Assembly (NCBI RefSeq): GCF_011759375.1
Contig: NZ_JAARML010000004.1
Span: forward strand, 124,001-188,000
Length of the DNA stretch: 64,000 nt
Direction: 5' to 3'
Origin: Paraflavitalea devenefica
Lineage (GTDB): Bacteria > Bacteroidota > Bacteroidia > Chitinophagales > Chitinophagaceae
Under the pieces are notes generated by a model. The model was not told the DNA's origin. It ran no database searches and worked only from the letters and a program-made list of their open reading frames with translations. The position numbers and the translations under genes were made by a program. The first letter of the stretch is position 1; each line of letters opens with the position of its first letter. Positions 55,992-64,000 of this stretch are shown one piece after another.

Positions 55992-58385
55992 TTACTGCTG
56001 TATCACCAACTTTCTTGTCGCCGTTTGTTGATCATCACCCGTCACCCGTACCGTGTATACGCCCGGCTTCAGGTTATTCACCTGTAATGATGACTTAATG
56101 GCAGATTGATATACTGTACGGCCGGCTACATCAAAGATTGCCACCTTGCCCGGCGTCAGTGATTTGATCGCAACGCCGCCGCGCGAAGGATTGGGAAATA
56201 CCTGTAGTGCAGCTACCTCGCTTTCACCATCTGTCAACTCTCCATGTAGAGCAACGCCACCTGCATTGGTAACCGTACCTACGGAAGTCCAGTTAAAGAC
56301 TTCCCAGCCACTGATGGTAGCACGGTTACAGGTCATAGCCTGTGTACCATTTTCAGAACTGACGTACATATTATTATTGCCGCGCAGGGAAATGGTATTA
56401 TCCGCATTCACTACCCAGGTAAAACGCTCCCAGCCGCCGGGCGTGGCACGATTACAGGTAATTGCAGCCGCGCCATTTTCAGATGATACATATTTGCTCA
56501 TACTGCGCAACATAATCGTACCATTACCGCCATCCAATACAGAAAATCTTTCCCAATCGCCAACAGTGGCCCGGTTGCAACGCATGGCCTGTGTACCGTT
56601 CTCACCGGATACGTACATATTATTCGTACCACGCAAAGTAATGACCTGCCCAATGGGCGCCGGGGAAGAAGTGTTGGAAGTAATGCTGAACCAGTTGATA
56701 TTAAACCCGCCTGCCGGGGCAGCAATACCCACTTCCTGCTGGCCGGCCGGCAACTGCACCGTATGGGAAATCGTTTGCCAGGTTTGCCAGCCACCAGTAG
56801 CAGGCACAGCAATGGTACCGAATACGGTGCTACCGCCAAAACGCTCGAACCGTATGCTGCCACCGCCATTCTGGCTTGCTACCCGGTATTGAATAGTATA
56901 AGTACCTGCTGCAGGAACATTGATGCGGTAACCCAGCCAGTCGTTGGCATCTATATAACCAACATCCAATCCACCACCGGCATCGGTACAGGTTTCTGTT
57001 TGTATGCCGCTCATGGCGCAAAATGCTTCCGCCTGTACAGTACCGGGCACTGCATTGTAATTACCGGTACAGGTAGTGGAACTGCCCCTGCGTGGATCAA
57101 CGGCTGCCAGCGGCCCGCTGTTCACGACCGTATTGGCAAACTGTATATTGTTCAATACACCACTCATAGCCGAAACGCCATCGGTAAGATAAGGAGGGCC
57201 TATAATCCGTCGCAACGCAGCATTGGGACTGGAACTGGTCCTTTTATACGTCCAGTGACACCAGCCTATACCGGCAGCATTGAGCTTATCTACATTCTGC
57301 CGCAGCCAGGCATCAGAATTTTCACCGGTCTCCCCTACCCATACCGGCACATTCCAGCGGCTACGAAAATCCGTAAGGTTAATGAGGCGGTTGATCTGGT
57401 TAGGGTTGCCATCCCGTATATTGTCATCCGCTTCCGGTATCCAGTAGCGGTGGGCATTGTACACCAGGTTGCTTTGGTTGGTGAACTTATTAGGTTCCAT
57501 CCAGTCATAGTTATTTCCAAAGCCATTACCTTCTATCATAATAAGGTGCGTATCGCCCAAAGTGCGGATGGCATTCACCAGCCTGTTGGTGAGGTTAAAA
57601 ATAGTCTGTCCGCCACCGGGCACATTATTGGGCTCATTGATCAGGTCCCAGAAAGCCACCGTATTATTGTTAATATAACGGCTTACAATAGCCTGCCACA
57701 GGCGTACGGTGATATCCTGGTAAATGGACCTGTTCCACAGATCATTGCCCACCAGCGCATCGGATATATTGGCGTCCGTTCCCTGTGCGCCCGGTGCGGC
57801 ATGCAGGTCTACTATTACGTACATATTCCGTGCAGCGCACCAGTTCAGGCAATTCTCCAAGGTCCTGAACCCTTCTGTATTGGGATCGGTGAACAATTGG
57901 TTGTTGTTGTACCAGGTGGTGAGGGAGTTCACGTAATTGGTGTAGTTCGCTGAATTACGCGCCACCGTATTCCGCACGGCTCTTTGTGAGGCGGTGAGAA
58001 ACAATTCATAGTGCATAGGAATGCGTACACAATTAAAACCCTGGTCGGCAATCCAGTTAATATCAGCCTGCGTAATAAAATTGTCGCGCCAGCTTTGATA
58101 AAAAGCATCCACCTGCGCATCGGTTTGTCCCTGGTTATACAGGATACGCTTAAACGACCATTGGGTGCCGCCCGAGCCGGGATTCATCATATACCCTTCC
58201 TGTAAAAGCCAGCCGCCCAGGCCCACTCCTTTCAGGAGCACCTCCTGGTTGCCGGCATTTACAATCCGTTGTCCATCTGCCCGCAGCCGGGATAGCTGCG
58301 CAGTAGCAGTATGGCATACAATAAGCATCGTTAAAAGGCTGCTGCAGGTAAAGCGCAGCCAGGCTTTCCGTAGATTACAACTCAT
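55992..58385 (-). CDS. Secreted GH5 glucanase with CBM6-like and fascin-like domains and T9SS tail
   Basis: A 797-residue extracellular enzyme. After the signal peptide, the GH5 barrel covers about 30-425 with 'GVGLGGWLLQEGYM', acid/base Glu251 in 'WDLINEPNN' and nucleophile Glu352 in 'WVGETGENS'. A CBM6-like module follows (about 450-585, 'GTVQAEAFCAMSGIQ', 'GFNINWFSI'). Then come three repeats of about 40 residues ('NNMYVSGENGTQAMRCNRAT', 'KYVSSENGAAAITCNRAT', 'NNMYVSSENGTQAMTCNRAT') that look like a fascin-type beta-trefoil. A T9SS sorting domain ends it ('LQVFPNPSRGGV' to 'RKLVIQQ'). It acts on beta-glucan, probably beta-1,3 or beta-1,6. It is 138 bases after susD of PUL C. Confidence 0.87.
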   Translation of the reverse strand: MSCNLRKAWLRFTCSSLLTMLIVCHTATAQLSRLRADGQRIVNAGNQEVLLKGVGLGGWLLQEGYMMNPGSGGTQWSFKRILYNQGQTDAQVDAFYQSWRDNFITQADINWIADQGFNCVRIPMHYELFLTASQRAVRNTVARNSANYTNYVNSLTTWYNNNQLFTDPNTEGFRTLENCLNWCAARNMYVIVDLHAAPGAQGTDANISDALVGNDLWNRSIYQDITVRLWQAIVSRYINNNTVAFWDLINEPNNVPGGGQTIFNLTNRLVNAIRTLGDTHLIMIEGNGFGNNYDWMEPNKFTNQSNLVYNAHRYWIPEADDNIRDGNPNQINRLINLTDFRSRWNVPVWVGETGENSDAWLRQNVDKLNAAGIGWCHWTYKRTSSSPNAALRRIIGPPYLTDGVSAMSGVLNNIQFANTVVNSGPLAAVDPRRGSSTTCTGNYNAVPGTVQAEAFCAMSGIQTETCTDAGGGLDVGYIDANDWLGYRINVPAAGTYTIQYRVASQNGGGSIRFERFGGSTVFGTIAVPATGGWQTWQTISHTVQLPAGQQEVGIAAPAGGFNINWFSITSNTSSPAPIGQVITLRGTNNMYVSGENGTQAMRCNRATVGDWERFSVLDGGNGTIMLRSMSKYVSSENGAAAITCNRATPGGWERFTWVVNADNTISLRGNNNMYVSSENGTQAMTCNRATISGWEVFNWTSVGTVTNAGGVALHGELTDGESEVAALQVFPNPSRGGVAIKSLTPGKVAIFDVAGRTVYQSAIKSSLQVNNLKPGVYTVRVTGDDQQTATRKLVIQQ

Positions 58386-58523
58386 GATTTTTATTTTTTA
58401 GGATGAAGGAAAAAAAGTGGAAGCATTCAACCTGGAAAGGTAAATGTGTTCCACTTTCAAGTGATTGCTTGCGAAACGCGAAGCGTTATCTATCAATAAC
58501 GCTAACTGCCTGTGTGAAAAAAT

Positions 58524-60056
58524 TTACTTCGTACCGCCCCACTCTTTTATTTGTTCAATCTTCGTATTCTCTAATTCCAGTATAGGGATCGGCAGGTATT
58601 CATGTTTACCGGCCTGAAAACCCCTTGGGCCCAGTACAGCAGGCGCATCGCCCCAGCGCACCAGGTCCAGCCAGCGATGGCCTTCACCTGCCAGTTCCAG
58701 CCTTCTTTCCCCTTTAATATTATTCAGCGTCAGCGGCACACGGTGTAGGTTATCGCCGTAAGCGCGATCACGCACAGCATCGAGCAACGCAGCCGCCCTG
58801 GTAAGGTCGCCATTGCTCATGAGCAGCGCTTCTGCTTCCAGCAGGTAAATATCCGCCAGCCGCATATCATACATATTCTTGGGGAAGTTCAGCTCCATAT
58901 TACCGGCGCCTGTCCATTTGAATGACTCACGGCCTGCTGTCTTTTCCAGGAAATACCCGGTATTCATATGTCCCTTCTGGTAAGTAACCTTACCATCGGC
59001 TTCCAGTTGTTTCAGGTTGGCAACGGTGGCAGTTACACGGGGGTCATCCTTGATCGCATCAAACAAGTTGTCCGTAATGGGCAAAAAGCTCCAGCCCGAA
59101 ACATAGTCAGGCGCGGTAGCGTCTTTGCGGTTATAACCGCGGGGGCCGGTCATAATATTCAGTACATTCCCTTCTGTGCAGGATACACAACCCCAACCAC
59201 CGGCTGAAGTATTGGTATAGGAGATCTCAAAAATAGACTCACTGTTAAACTCATTGGCCAACTGGAACAGGCCGGCAAAGGTGGTAAACAATTTATGCCC
59301 ATAGGGACCCATACCACCCGGAGTTCCGGTTACACCGGCAAACTCAGCAGCCGCTGCTGCATATTTCTTTTGCCACAGGTATACCTTACCCAGCAAAGCC
59401 TGCGCAGCCGCCTTGGTAGCGCGGCCGGCCTGCGTAGTTAACGTAAGGGTGGCAGGCAGTTCAGGCAATGCTTCTTTAATATCCTTCTCTATTTGCGCAT
59501 ACACCGCTTCAGGCGCTACCTGCAGCACATCGTACATTTTTTCGGGCGCTACCGGTTCGGTGAGCAAAGGAATGGCTTTGAAGAAACGCACCAGGTCGAA
59601 ATAGAAATAAGCCCTTAAGAACTTAGCTTCTGCTGTGAAGCGTTTTTTAAGGCTTTCATCCATCGGTACGCCGGGCATCTTTTGCAACAATACATTGGCC
59701 CTGAATACACCGGAAAATCCTTTGGCCCACAATTCTCCCTGCGGACCCACAGAAGGAGAAAGTGTATAGTTGGATATTACCTGGTAATTGGTAATATCAT
59801 TGGGGCCGCCGCCACCGGCATAATGATCGTCCGAAGCGCAATCCATCGTGCCTATCTTGGTTACATAACCGCCGCCTTGCCAGCCCACCACATCATATAC
59901 CGCCACCAGACCATTATACGCTTCTGATTCATTGCGGTAATATTGATCTTCGAGGAACTGTCCCCGGGGTTTGGCTTCCAGCCAGCTCTTGCCACAGGAG
60001 ATGGTTACCACACCAGCGGCCAACAGGATACTATATGTTATTTGTTTTGTTTTCAT
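58524..60056 (-). CDS. SusD/RagB-like lipoprotein (PUL C)
   Basis: A 510-residue surface lipoprotein with lipobox at Cys21 ('TISCGKSWLEAKP'). The TPR-like core has 'FTAEAKFLRAYFYFDLVRFFK' (core EAKFLRAYFYFDLVRFFK) and the RagB block 'NIKGERRLELAGEGHRWLDLVR' (core ERRLELAGEGHRWLDLVR), both diagnostic. It starts 20 bases after the susC stop. It would hold beta-glucan oligosaccharides over the SusC barrel, judging from the GH5 gene that follows. Confidence 0.92.
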   Translation of the reverse strand: MKTKQITYSILLAAGVVTISCGKSWLEAKPRGQFLEDQYYRNESEAYNGLVAVYDVVGWQGGGYVTKIGTMDCASDDHYAGGGGPNDITNYQVISNYTLSPSVGPQGELWAKGFSGVFRANVLLQKMPGVPMDESLKKRFTAEAKFLRAYFYFDLVRFFKAIPLLTEPVAPEKMYDVLQVAPEAVYAQIEKDIKEALPELPATLTLTTQAGRATKAAAQALLGKVYLWQKKYAAAAAEFAGVTGTPGGMGPYGHKLFTTFAGLFQLANEFNSESIFEISYTNTSAGGWGCVSCTEGNVLNIMTGPRGYNRKDATAPDYVSGWSFLPITDNLFDAIKDDPRVTATVANLKQLEADGKVTYQKGHMNTGYFLEKTAGRESFKWTGAGNMELNFPKNMYDMRLADIYLLEAEALLMSNGDLTRAAALLDAVRDRAYGDNLHRVPLTLNNIKGERRLELAGEGHRWLDLVRWGDAPAVLGPRGFQAGKHEYLPIPILELENTKIEQIKEWGGTK

Positions 60057-60076
60057 TTTACTTGGTTTAAATAGGT

Positions 60077-63000
60077 TTAAAAGCCGAGGTTAATACCCAT
60101 CATTAAAGAACGTGCCTGCGGATAAATGCCCCTGTCAATACTAAATACGTCACCGCCAATCTCAGGATCATAACCGGTGTACTTAGTAATGGTAAACAGG
60201 TTCTGGCTCATCACATACAGGCGTACTTTTTGTAAACCAGCTTTCCTGATAATATTGTCAGGCAATGAATAACCGATCTGCAAGGTTTTCAACCTGAAAT
60301 AACCACCGTCTTCGAGGTAGAAGTCGGAAGGGTTATTAAAATTCTTATTGGGATCATCCACATTCAGACGGGGATAAGAATTGGTAGAGCCTTCTGCTGT
60401 CCAGCGGCCAAGCGTTTTGGCTTGCCAGTTGGCATTGCCGATATCCAGACGGCGCAGCCCCTGGAAGATCTTATTGCCGGCAGCACCTTGTCCGAAGATC
60501 ACGGCATCAAATCCTTTATACGCAAGATTGATGGTAAATCCATAAGTCCAGGTAGGTATGGGATTGCCCAGGAATACACGGTCGGCCTCATCAATAACAC
60601 CACTCTGGTCAGTATCCTGCCACCTGAAGTCGCCGGGCTTAGCATTGGGCTGTATCTTTTTACCGGTCTTATCTACATAACTATCTACCTGGGCCTGGGT
60701 TTGGAAAATGCCCAGGGTCTTAAGGCCATAGAAAGAACCGATCGGCTCTCCTACCTGTGTGCGGGTAATGGAACCAAAGTTCATAGACTGGAAGTTGGCG
60801 CCACCGGAAAGGAACTTGATATTATTACCCAGGAAGGTAACCTCGTTCTTCATATAAGATACGTTGCCATTGACAGAGAACTTCAGTTCTCCCAACCTGT
60901 TATTATAACCCAACTCCAGTTCCACACCACTGTTCTTCACACTGCCGATATTAGAGGCCGGGTTGCCAATAGCCCCCACATAACCGGGAATGCGCGGGTT
61001 TTGCAGGATGTCTATTGTTTTCTTACTGAACCAATCAAAGGTGACAGTAAACTTATCAAACACCACCGCATCAAAACCTACGTTGGCATTGCTGGTCTCT
61101 TCCCATTTCAGGTTGGGATTGGAAGGCGCGTTGGGACTATAGCCAATAGCATAGCTGCCGGAAGTACCAATGCTATAGTTACGGCCGCTGCCCACGGTAG
61201 ACACATAGGCAAAGTCGCCGATATTATCATTACCTACCACGCCATAACCACCACGTATCTTCAGGAAGTTGATGCGGGCATTCACCGGGAAGAAGTTCTC
61301 TTTGGTAGCCACCCAGCCCACCATAAAGGAAGGGAACACACCATATTTATTATTGGGACCAAAGCGGGAAGAACCATCTCTTCTCACCAGTGCCTGGAAC
61401 AGGTATTTTTCCTGGTAGTCATACGTCAACCGTCCAAAGAGTGAAGCAACCATATGATCTATTCCTTCCGAACCATCTGAGTTGCGCTGATCGGCAGGCA
61501 CTTTGAAGTTCTGCGACGCTTCGTCAAAATTATCGGCCGGTACATTAAAGAAGGTGACGCTGGTCATCCGGGTCCGGTTGTCCAGGTAAGCACCCTGTCC
61601 CACCATCAGGGAGGCATTGTGATCGCCAAAACTGCGGGTATAGGAGATCGTGTTTTCCAGGTTGTAATCAAAACGCCTGTTATTCGTTCTCCGGAAATTG
61701 GTTTGCGTAGTGCTGTTGGTAGGGTTCAACCAGAAGACAGGCGTAAAGGCCTCATCGCCCCAGAAGGCCAGCTTCAGGCCAAAATTGGAGCGGATCTTCA
61801 GCCCCTTGATGGGCGATGCTTCGAGGTACATATTACCTACGATGTTATCGCTCCAGCTATAATTTCCCAGACGGGTTTGTATATACGCCAGCGGGTTGGT
61901 CATTTCCTGGCCTACTGTAGTAGAGATCCCAAAGGGATTGCCGTTGGCATCACGACGTACGCCTTTATTGGTATAAGGAGCAGCGGCAATGACAGCAGGA
62001 TCGGTTACAATAGCCGGTGTAATGGGGTCCAGGTTGATGGCGGAAGACAAAGGGCCGCCAAACTCACTGTTGGTATTGCCCAGCCCGATGGATTTGTCAT
62101 GGGCATAGCCAATATTCTCGCCAAACGTCAGCCATTTGGACAACTTATGGGTAGAGTTGATGCGAACGTTCAAACGTTTATACCGGGAAATATCCGTAGC
62201 CACAATACCTTCCTGGTCCAGGTAACCGAGCGATAGATAAAAGGTCGACTTATCACTGCCGCCACTAAGGCTCAGCTCATGGTTATGCCTTTTGGCGCTG
62301 TTGTTGAAAATAAGGTCCTGCCAATCGGTCCCTTTACCAAACGCTGAAGGATTGGCATAGGGCGCAGGCTTGCCTGCATTCACCGCCGCTTCATTACGCA
62401 GGGTCGCATATTGGGTGGCATCCAGCAGGTCCAGCTTTTTGGCCGGCGCCGATACACCATAAAAACCATTGTAATTAACAACGAGCTTACCGGCCTTCCC
62501 TTTTTTGGTAGTAATGAGGATAACACCTGCCGCAGCACGTGCTCCATAGATGGCCTGGGAAGCCGCATCTTTTAATACTTCAATAGACTCAATGTCGGAC
62601 TGGTTCAGGTAACCGATGCCGCCATTGTCTACCACTACCCCATCAATCACCCACAGCGGATTATTATTATTGAGGGTGGTAATACCCCGCACCCGTACTG
62701 TAGCAGCCGATCCGGGCTGGCCGCTGTTGGCTGCGATGGTCACCCCGGAAGCCCTGCCCTGTAGGGCATCTTCCACCCGGTTGATGGGCATATTCTCCAG
62801 GTCGGAGGCCTTTACCCGGGAAATGGCGCCGGTGGTAACGCTTTTCTTCTGCGTACCGTAACCGATCACCACAATATCATCCAGGTCGGCGGCTTTGGGC
62901 GCCAGGAGGATGGTAGCAGGTACCTTATCCGCAGCATATTCCTGCTCCGAGAAGCCAATATGCCTGAACACCAGCACCTCTCCTTTGGAGACGCTGATAC

Positions 63001-63184
63001 TAAACTGGCCATTAACATCTGTAAGTGTTCCGCGGGAAGTGCCTTTTACGGAGATGGAAGCGCCGGCAATGGGTGTGCCGTCTGTGGCGTTGATCTTACC
63101 GGACACCTGTTGTTGCTGTGCCCAGACGGTGGGCGAAAGTAACAGGCATAGGAGTAGCAATGCGCAAGCAATTGATTTAATCAT
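60077..63184 (-). CDS. SusC-like TonB-dependent receptor without STN domain (PUL C)
   Basis: A receptor of about 1035 residues. Signal peptide 'LLLLCLLLSPTVWAQQ', a carboxypeptidase-regulatory-like domain (about 28-100), TonB-box-like 'DIVVIGYGTQKKS', SusC plug with 'PLWVIDGVVVDNG' and 'QAIYGARAAAGVILITTKKG', then barrel. The plug reads 'GARAAAGVILITT' where most SusC proteins have 'GARGANGVIIITT', a small variation. No STN domain, so control should come through the divergent sensor gene rather than a FecR. A TTG at 63190 is in frame two codons before the ATG used here. Confidence 0.93.
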   Translation of the reverse strand: MIKSIACALLLLCLLLSPTVWAQQQQVSGKINATDGTPIAGASISVKGTSRGTLTDVNGQFSISVSKGEVLVFRHIGFSEQEYAADKVPATILLAPKAADLDDIVVIGYGTQKKSVTTGAISRVKASDLENMPINRVEDALQGRASGVTIAANSGQPGSAATVRVRGITTLNNNNPLWVIDGVVVDNGGIGYLNQSDIESIEVLKDAASQAIYGARAAAGVILITTKKGKAGKLVVNYNGFYGVSAPAKKLDLLDATQYATLRNEAAVNAGKPAPYANPSAFGKGTDWQDLIFNNSAKRHNHELSLSGGSDKSTFYLSLGYLDQEGIVATDISRYKRLNVRINSTHKLSKWLTFGENIGYAHDKSIGLGNTNSEFGGPLSSAINLDPITPAIVTDPAVIAAAPYTNKGVRRDANGNPFGISTTVGQEMTNPLAYIQTRLGNYSWSDNIVGNMYLEASPIKGLKIRSNFGLKLAFWGDEAFTPVFWLNPTNSTTQTNFRRTNNRRFDYNLENTISYTRSFGDHNASLMVGQGAYLDNRTRMTSVTFFNVPADNFDEASQNFKVPADQRNSDGSEGIDHMVASLFGRLTYDYQEKYLFQALVRRDGSSRFGPNNKYGVFPSFMVGWVATKENFFPVNARINFLKIRGGYGVVGNDNIGDFAYVSTVGSGRNYSIGTSGSYAIGYSPNAPSNPNLKWEETSNANVGFDAVVFDKFTVTFDWFSKKTIDILQNPRIPGYVGAIGNPASNIGSVKNSGVELELGYNNRLGELKFSVNGNVSYMKNEVTFLGNNIKFLSGGANFQSMNFGSITRTQVGEPIGSFYGLKTLGIFQTQAQVDSYVDKTGKKIQPNAKPGDFRWQDTDQSGVIDEADRVFLGNPIPTWTYGFTINLAYKGFDAVIFGQGAAGNKIFQGLRRLDIGNANWQAKTLGRWTAEGSTNSYPRLNVDDPNKNFNNPSDFYLEDGGYFRLKTLQIGYSLPDNIIRKAGLQKVRLYVMSQNLFTITKYTGYDPEIGGDVFSIDRGIYPQARSLMMGINLGF

Positions 63185-63397
63185 ACACAAGCAGTTTAAA
63201 GTCGGTGATAAGAAAATGAGTTCAATGCCCCCAAAGGGGTATCACCAAATTACTCTCCACACTGCCTGAAAATCGCATACTGACCTACGTCATTACTACT
63301 ACAAAAAAATTTAAGCACCTGGTTATCAATATCTGCGTTTTACGCCACCCCTACTACATTACATTTTTCGCCTATTTTTACGGCAAACGACTGTTGC

Positions 63398-64000
63398 ATG
63401 AGATTGCTGCTATTACCTCTTTTTGCCTTGCTTTTTTACCAGGCGCCTGCTCAAAACACCATCGGTTTTCCGGACATCATTAATTATGGCAAAGAAAAAT
63501 ACCAGGGAGGCGGACAGAACTGGGACCTGGCCATTGATCACCGTGGCCTGCTGTATTTTGCCAATACAGAAGGGCTGCTCACCTTCGACGGACAATTCTG
63601 GCAGTTGTATCCTATTGCCAATCATACCCGCCTGCGTTCGGTGAAAGTAGATAAGCGGGGATATATCTATGCCGGGGCACAGGATGAATTTGGTTATTAT
63701 TTCCCCGATCAAACCGGCACACTCCGCTACCATTCCCTCAAGCACCTGTTGCCTTCCGGCCGCAAGGAAATAGCCGATGTATGGAATATTGAACTGTATG
63801 ACGGCGCCGTCTTCTACCGGGCCTATGACATGATCCTGGAATACCGGAACAACCGCATCAAAGTGCATACAGCGCCCAAAGAGTGGCGGAAAATGTATAA
63901 AACCAATAAAGGATTGTACGTGCAGGATATGCAGGAAGGATTGATGAAGTATGAACAGGGACGGTGGAAAACAGTATGCACCCACCCGGCCCTGCAGCAT
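63398..64000 (+). CDS. Beta-propeller sensor/regulator, N-terminal part (runs off the window)
   Basis: The frame is open from the ATG to the window end (201 codons). A signal peptide 'LLPLFALLFYQAPAQN' precedes blade-like repeats such as 'NWDLAIDHRGLLYFANTEG', 'RSVKVDKRGYIYAGAQDEFG' and 'FDGQFWQLYP'. These are two-component-regulator-propeller motifs found in periplasmic sensor parts of hybrid histidine kinases or of Bacteroidota HTH/LuxR regulators. Which one this is cannot be seen, since the C-terminus is outside. It is divergent from susC of PUL C with 213 bases between, which fits local control of that locus. A long open frame on the opposite strand (63413 to the end) is rejected as a shadow. 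Confidence 0.85.
   Translation, partial: MRLLLLPLFALLFYQAPAQNTIGFPDIINYGKEKYQGGGQNWDLAIDHRGLLYFANTEGLLTFDGQFWQLYPIANHTRLRSVKVDKRGYIYAGAQDEFGYYFPDQTGTLRYHSLKHLLPSGRKEIADVWNIELYDGAVFYRAYDMILEYRNNRIKVHTAPKEWRKMYKTNKGLYVQDMQEGLMKYEQGRWKTVCTHPALQH

Noticed and set aside
56763..57953. Long open frame (about 396 codons) on the + strand opposite the GH5 gene
   Set aside because: It is fully antisense to a gene with clear domains and catalytic residues, and its translation has no recognisable motif. It is a shadow of codon bias.
60422..61444. Long open frame (about 340 codons) opposite the PUL C susC
   Set aside because: Antisense to a certain SusC barrel; no signal, domain or start context.
63413..64000. 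Leftward open frame at the right edge
   Set aside because: The opposite strand codes for a propeller sensor with signal peptide and repeats, which is far more protein-like.

Overview
The window looks like a chromosome segment of a Chitinophagaceae-type member of the Bacteroidota. The signs are three SusC/SusD pairs, ECF sigma/FecR pairs, several very large secreted proteins with C-terminal Por-secretion (T9SS) sorting domains, STN-bearing SusC proteins, A-rich leaders in place of strong Shine-Dalgarno sites, and sigma factors ending in short hydrophobic tails. No rRNA, tRNA, CRISPR array, prophage or transposase was recognised.

The left 28.6 kb is mostly glycan-utilisation DNA. Bases 1-1160 hold the 3' part of a lipoprotein with two FN3-like repeats and an HExxH metalloprotease-like domain. 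PUL A (1.3-15.0 kb, + strand) has SusC, SusD, a DUF4959/DUF5000-type and a DUF4998-type surface lipoprotein, then GH30, GH43_24-like and GH2 enzymes. This enzyme set fits type II arabinogalactan or another beta-galactan: endo-beta-1,6-galactanase, exo-beta-1,3-galactanase and beta-galactosidase. PUL B (27.1 down to 15.0 kb, - strand) reads ECF sigma, FecR, STN-SusC, SusD, a 1170-residue GH16 laminarinase-like T9SS protein, and a GH28-like protein beyond a strong terminator. It is probably a beta-glucan system under trans-envelope sigma/anti-sigma control. A KgtP-like MFS transporter follows, facing a PAS/HTH-type regulator.

The middle (29.7-42.1 kb, + strand) contains a tightly packed run: a CsgG-like TPR protein, a beta-helix protein, an 1084-residue T9SS protein, a TPR histidine kinase and a LytTR-type response regulator. 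It is followed by an unknown protein and then a second sigma/FecR pair. The gene after that pair is not a SusC receptor but an STN domain joined by a Pro/Thr-rich linker to a small beta-barrel.

From 42.2 to 50.0 kb lie housekeeping-like and unknown genes: a DUF5684-type membrane protein, DUF695-like and DUF1444-like proteins, a PQQ sugar dehydrogenase with a cytochrome c, a group II truncated haemoglobin and small secreted or membrane proteins. An approximately 870-base gene-free interval (50.0-50.9 kb) contains an in-phase 11-bp periodic repeat array. It precedes a large FG-GAP/IPT T9SS protein. A cytochrome-b-like membrane protein and an ECF41-type sigma factor then meet tail to tail.

The right end is PUL C (63.2 down to 56.0 kb, - strand): SusC, SusD and a GH5-CBM6-fascin-like-T9SS enzyme. 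Diverging from it, a beta-propeller sensor/regulator runs off the window edge at 63398.

The strongest candidates for something undescribed are the 11-bp array, the five-gene secreted-protein/two-component module, the sigma/FecR/STN-barrel trio, and the repeat elements expanded in frame inside the PUL B FecR gene.
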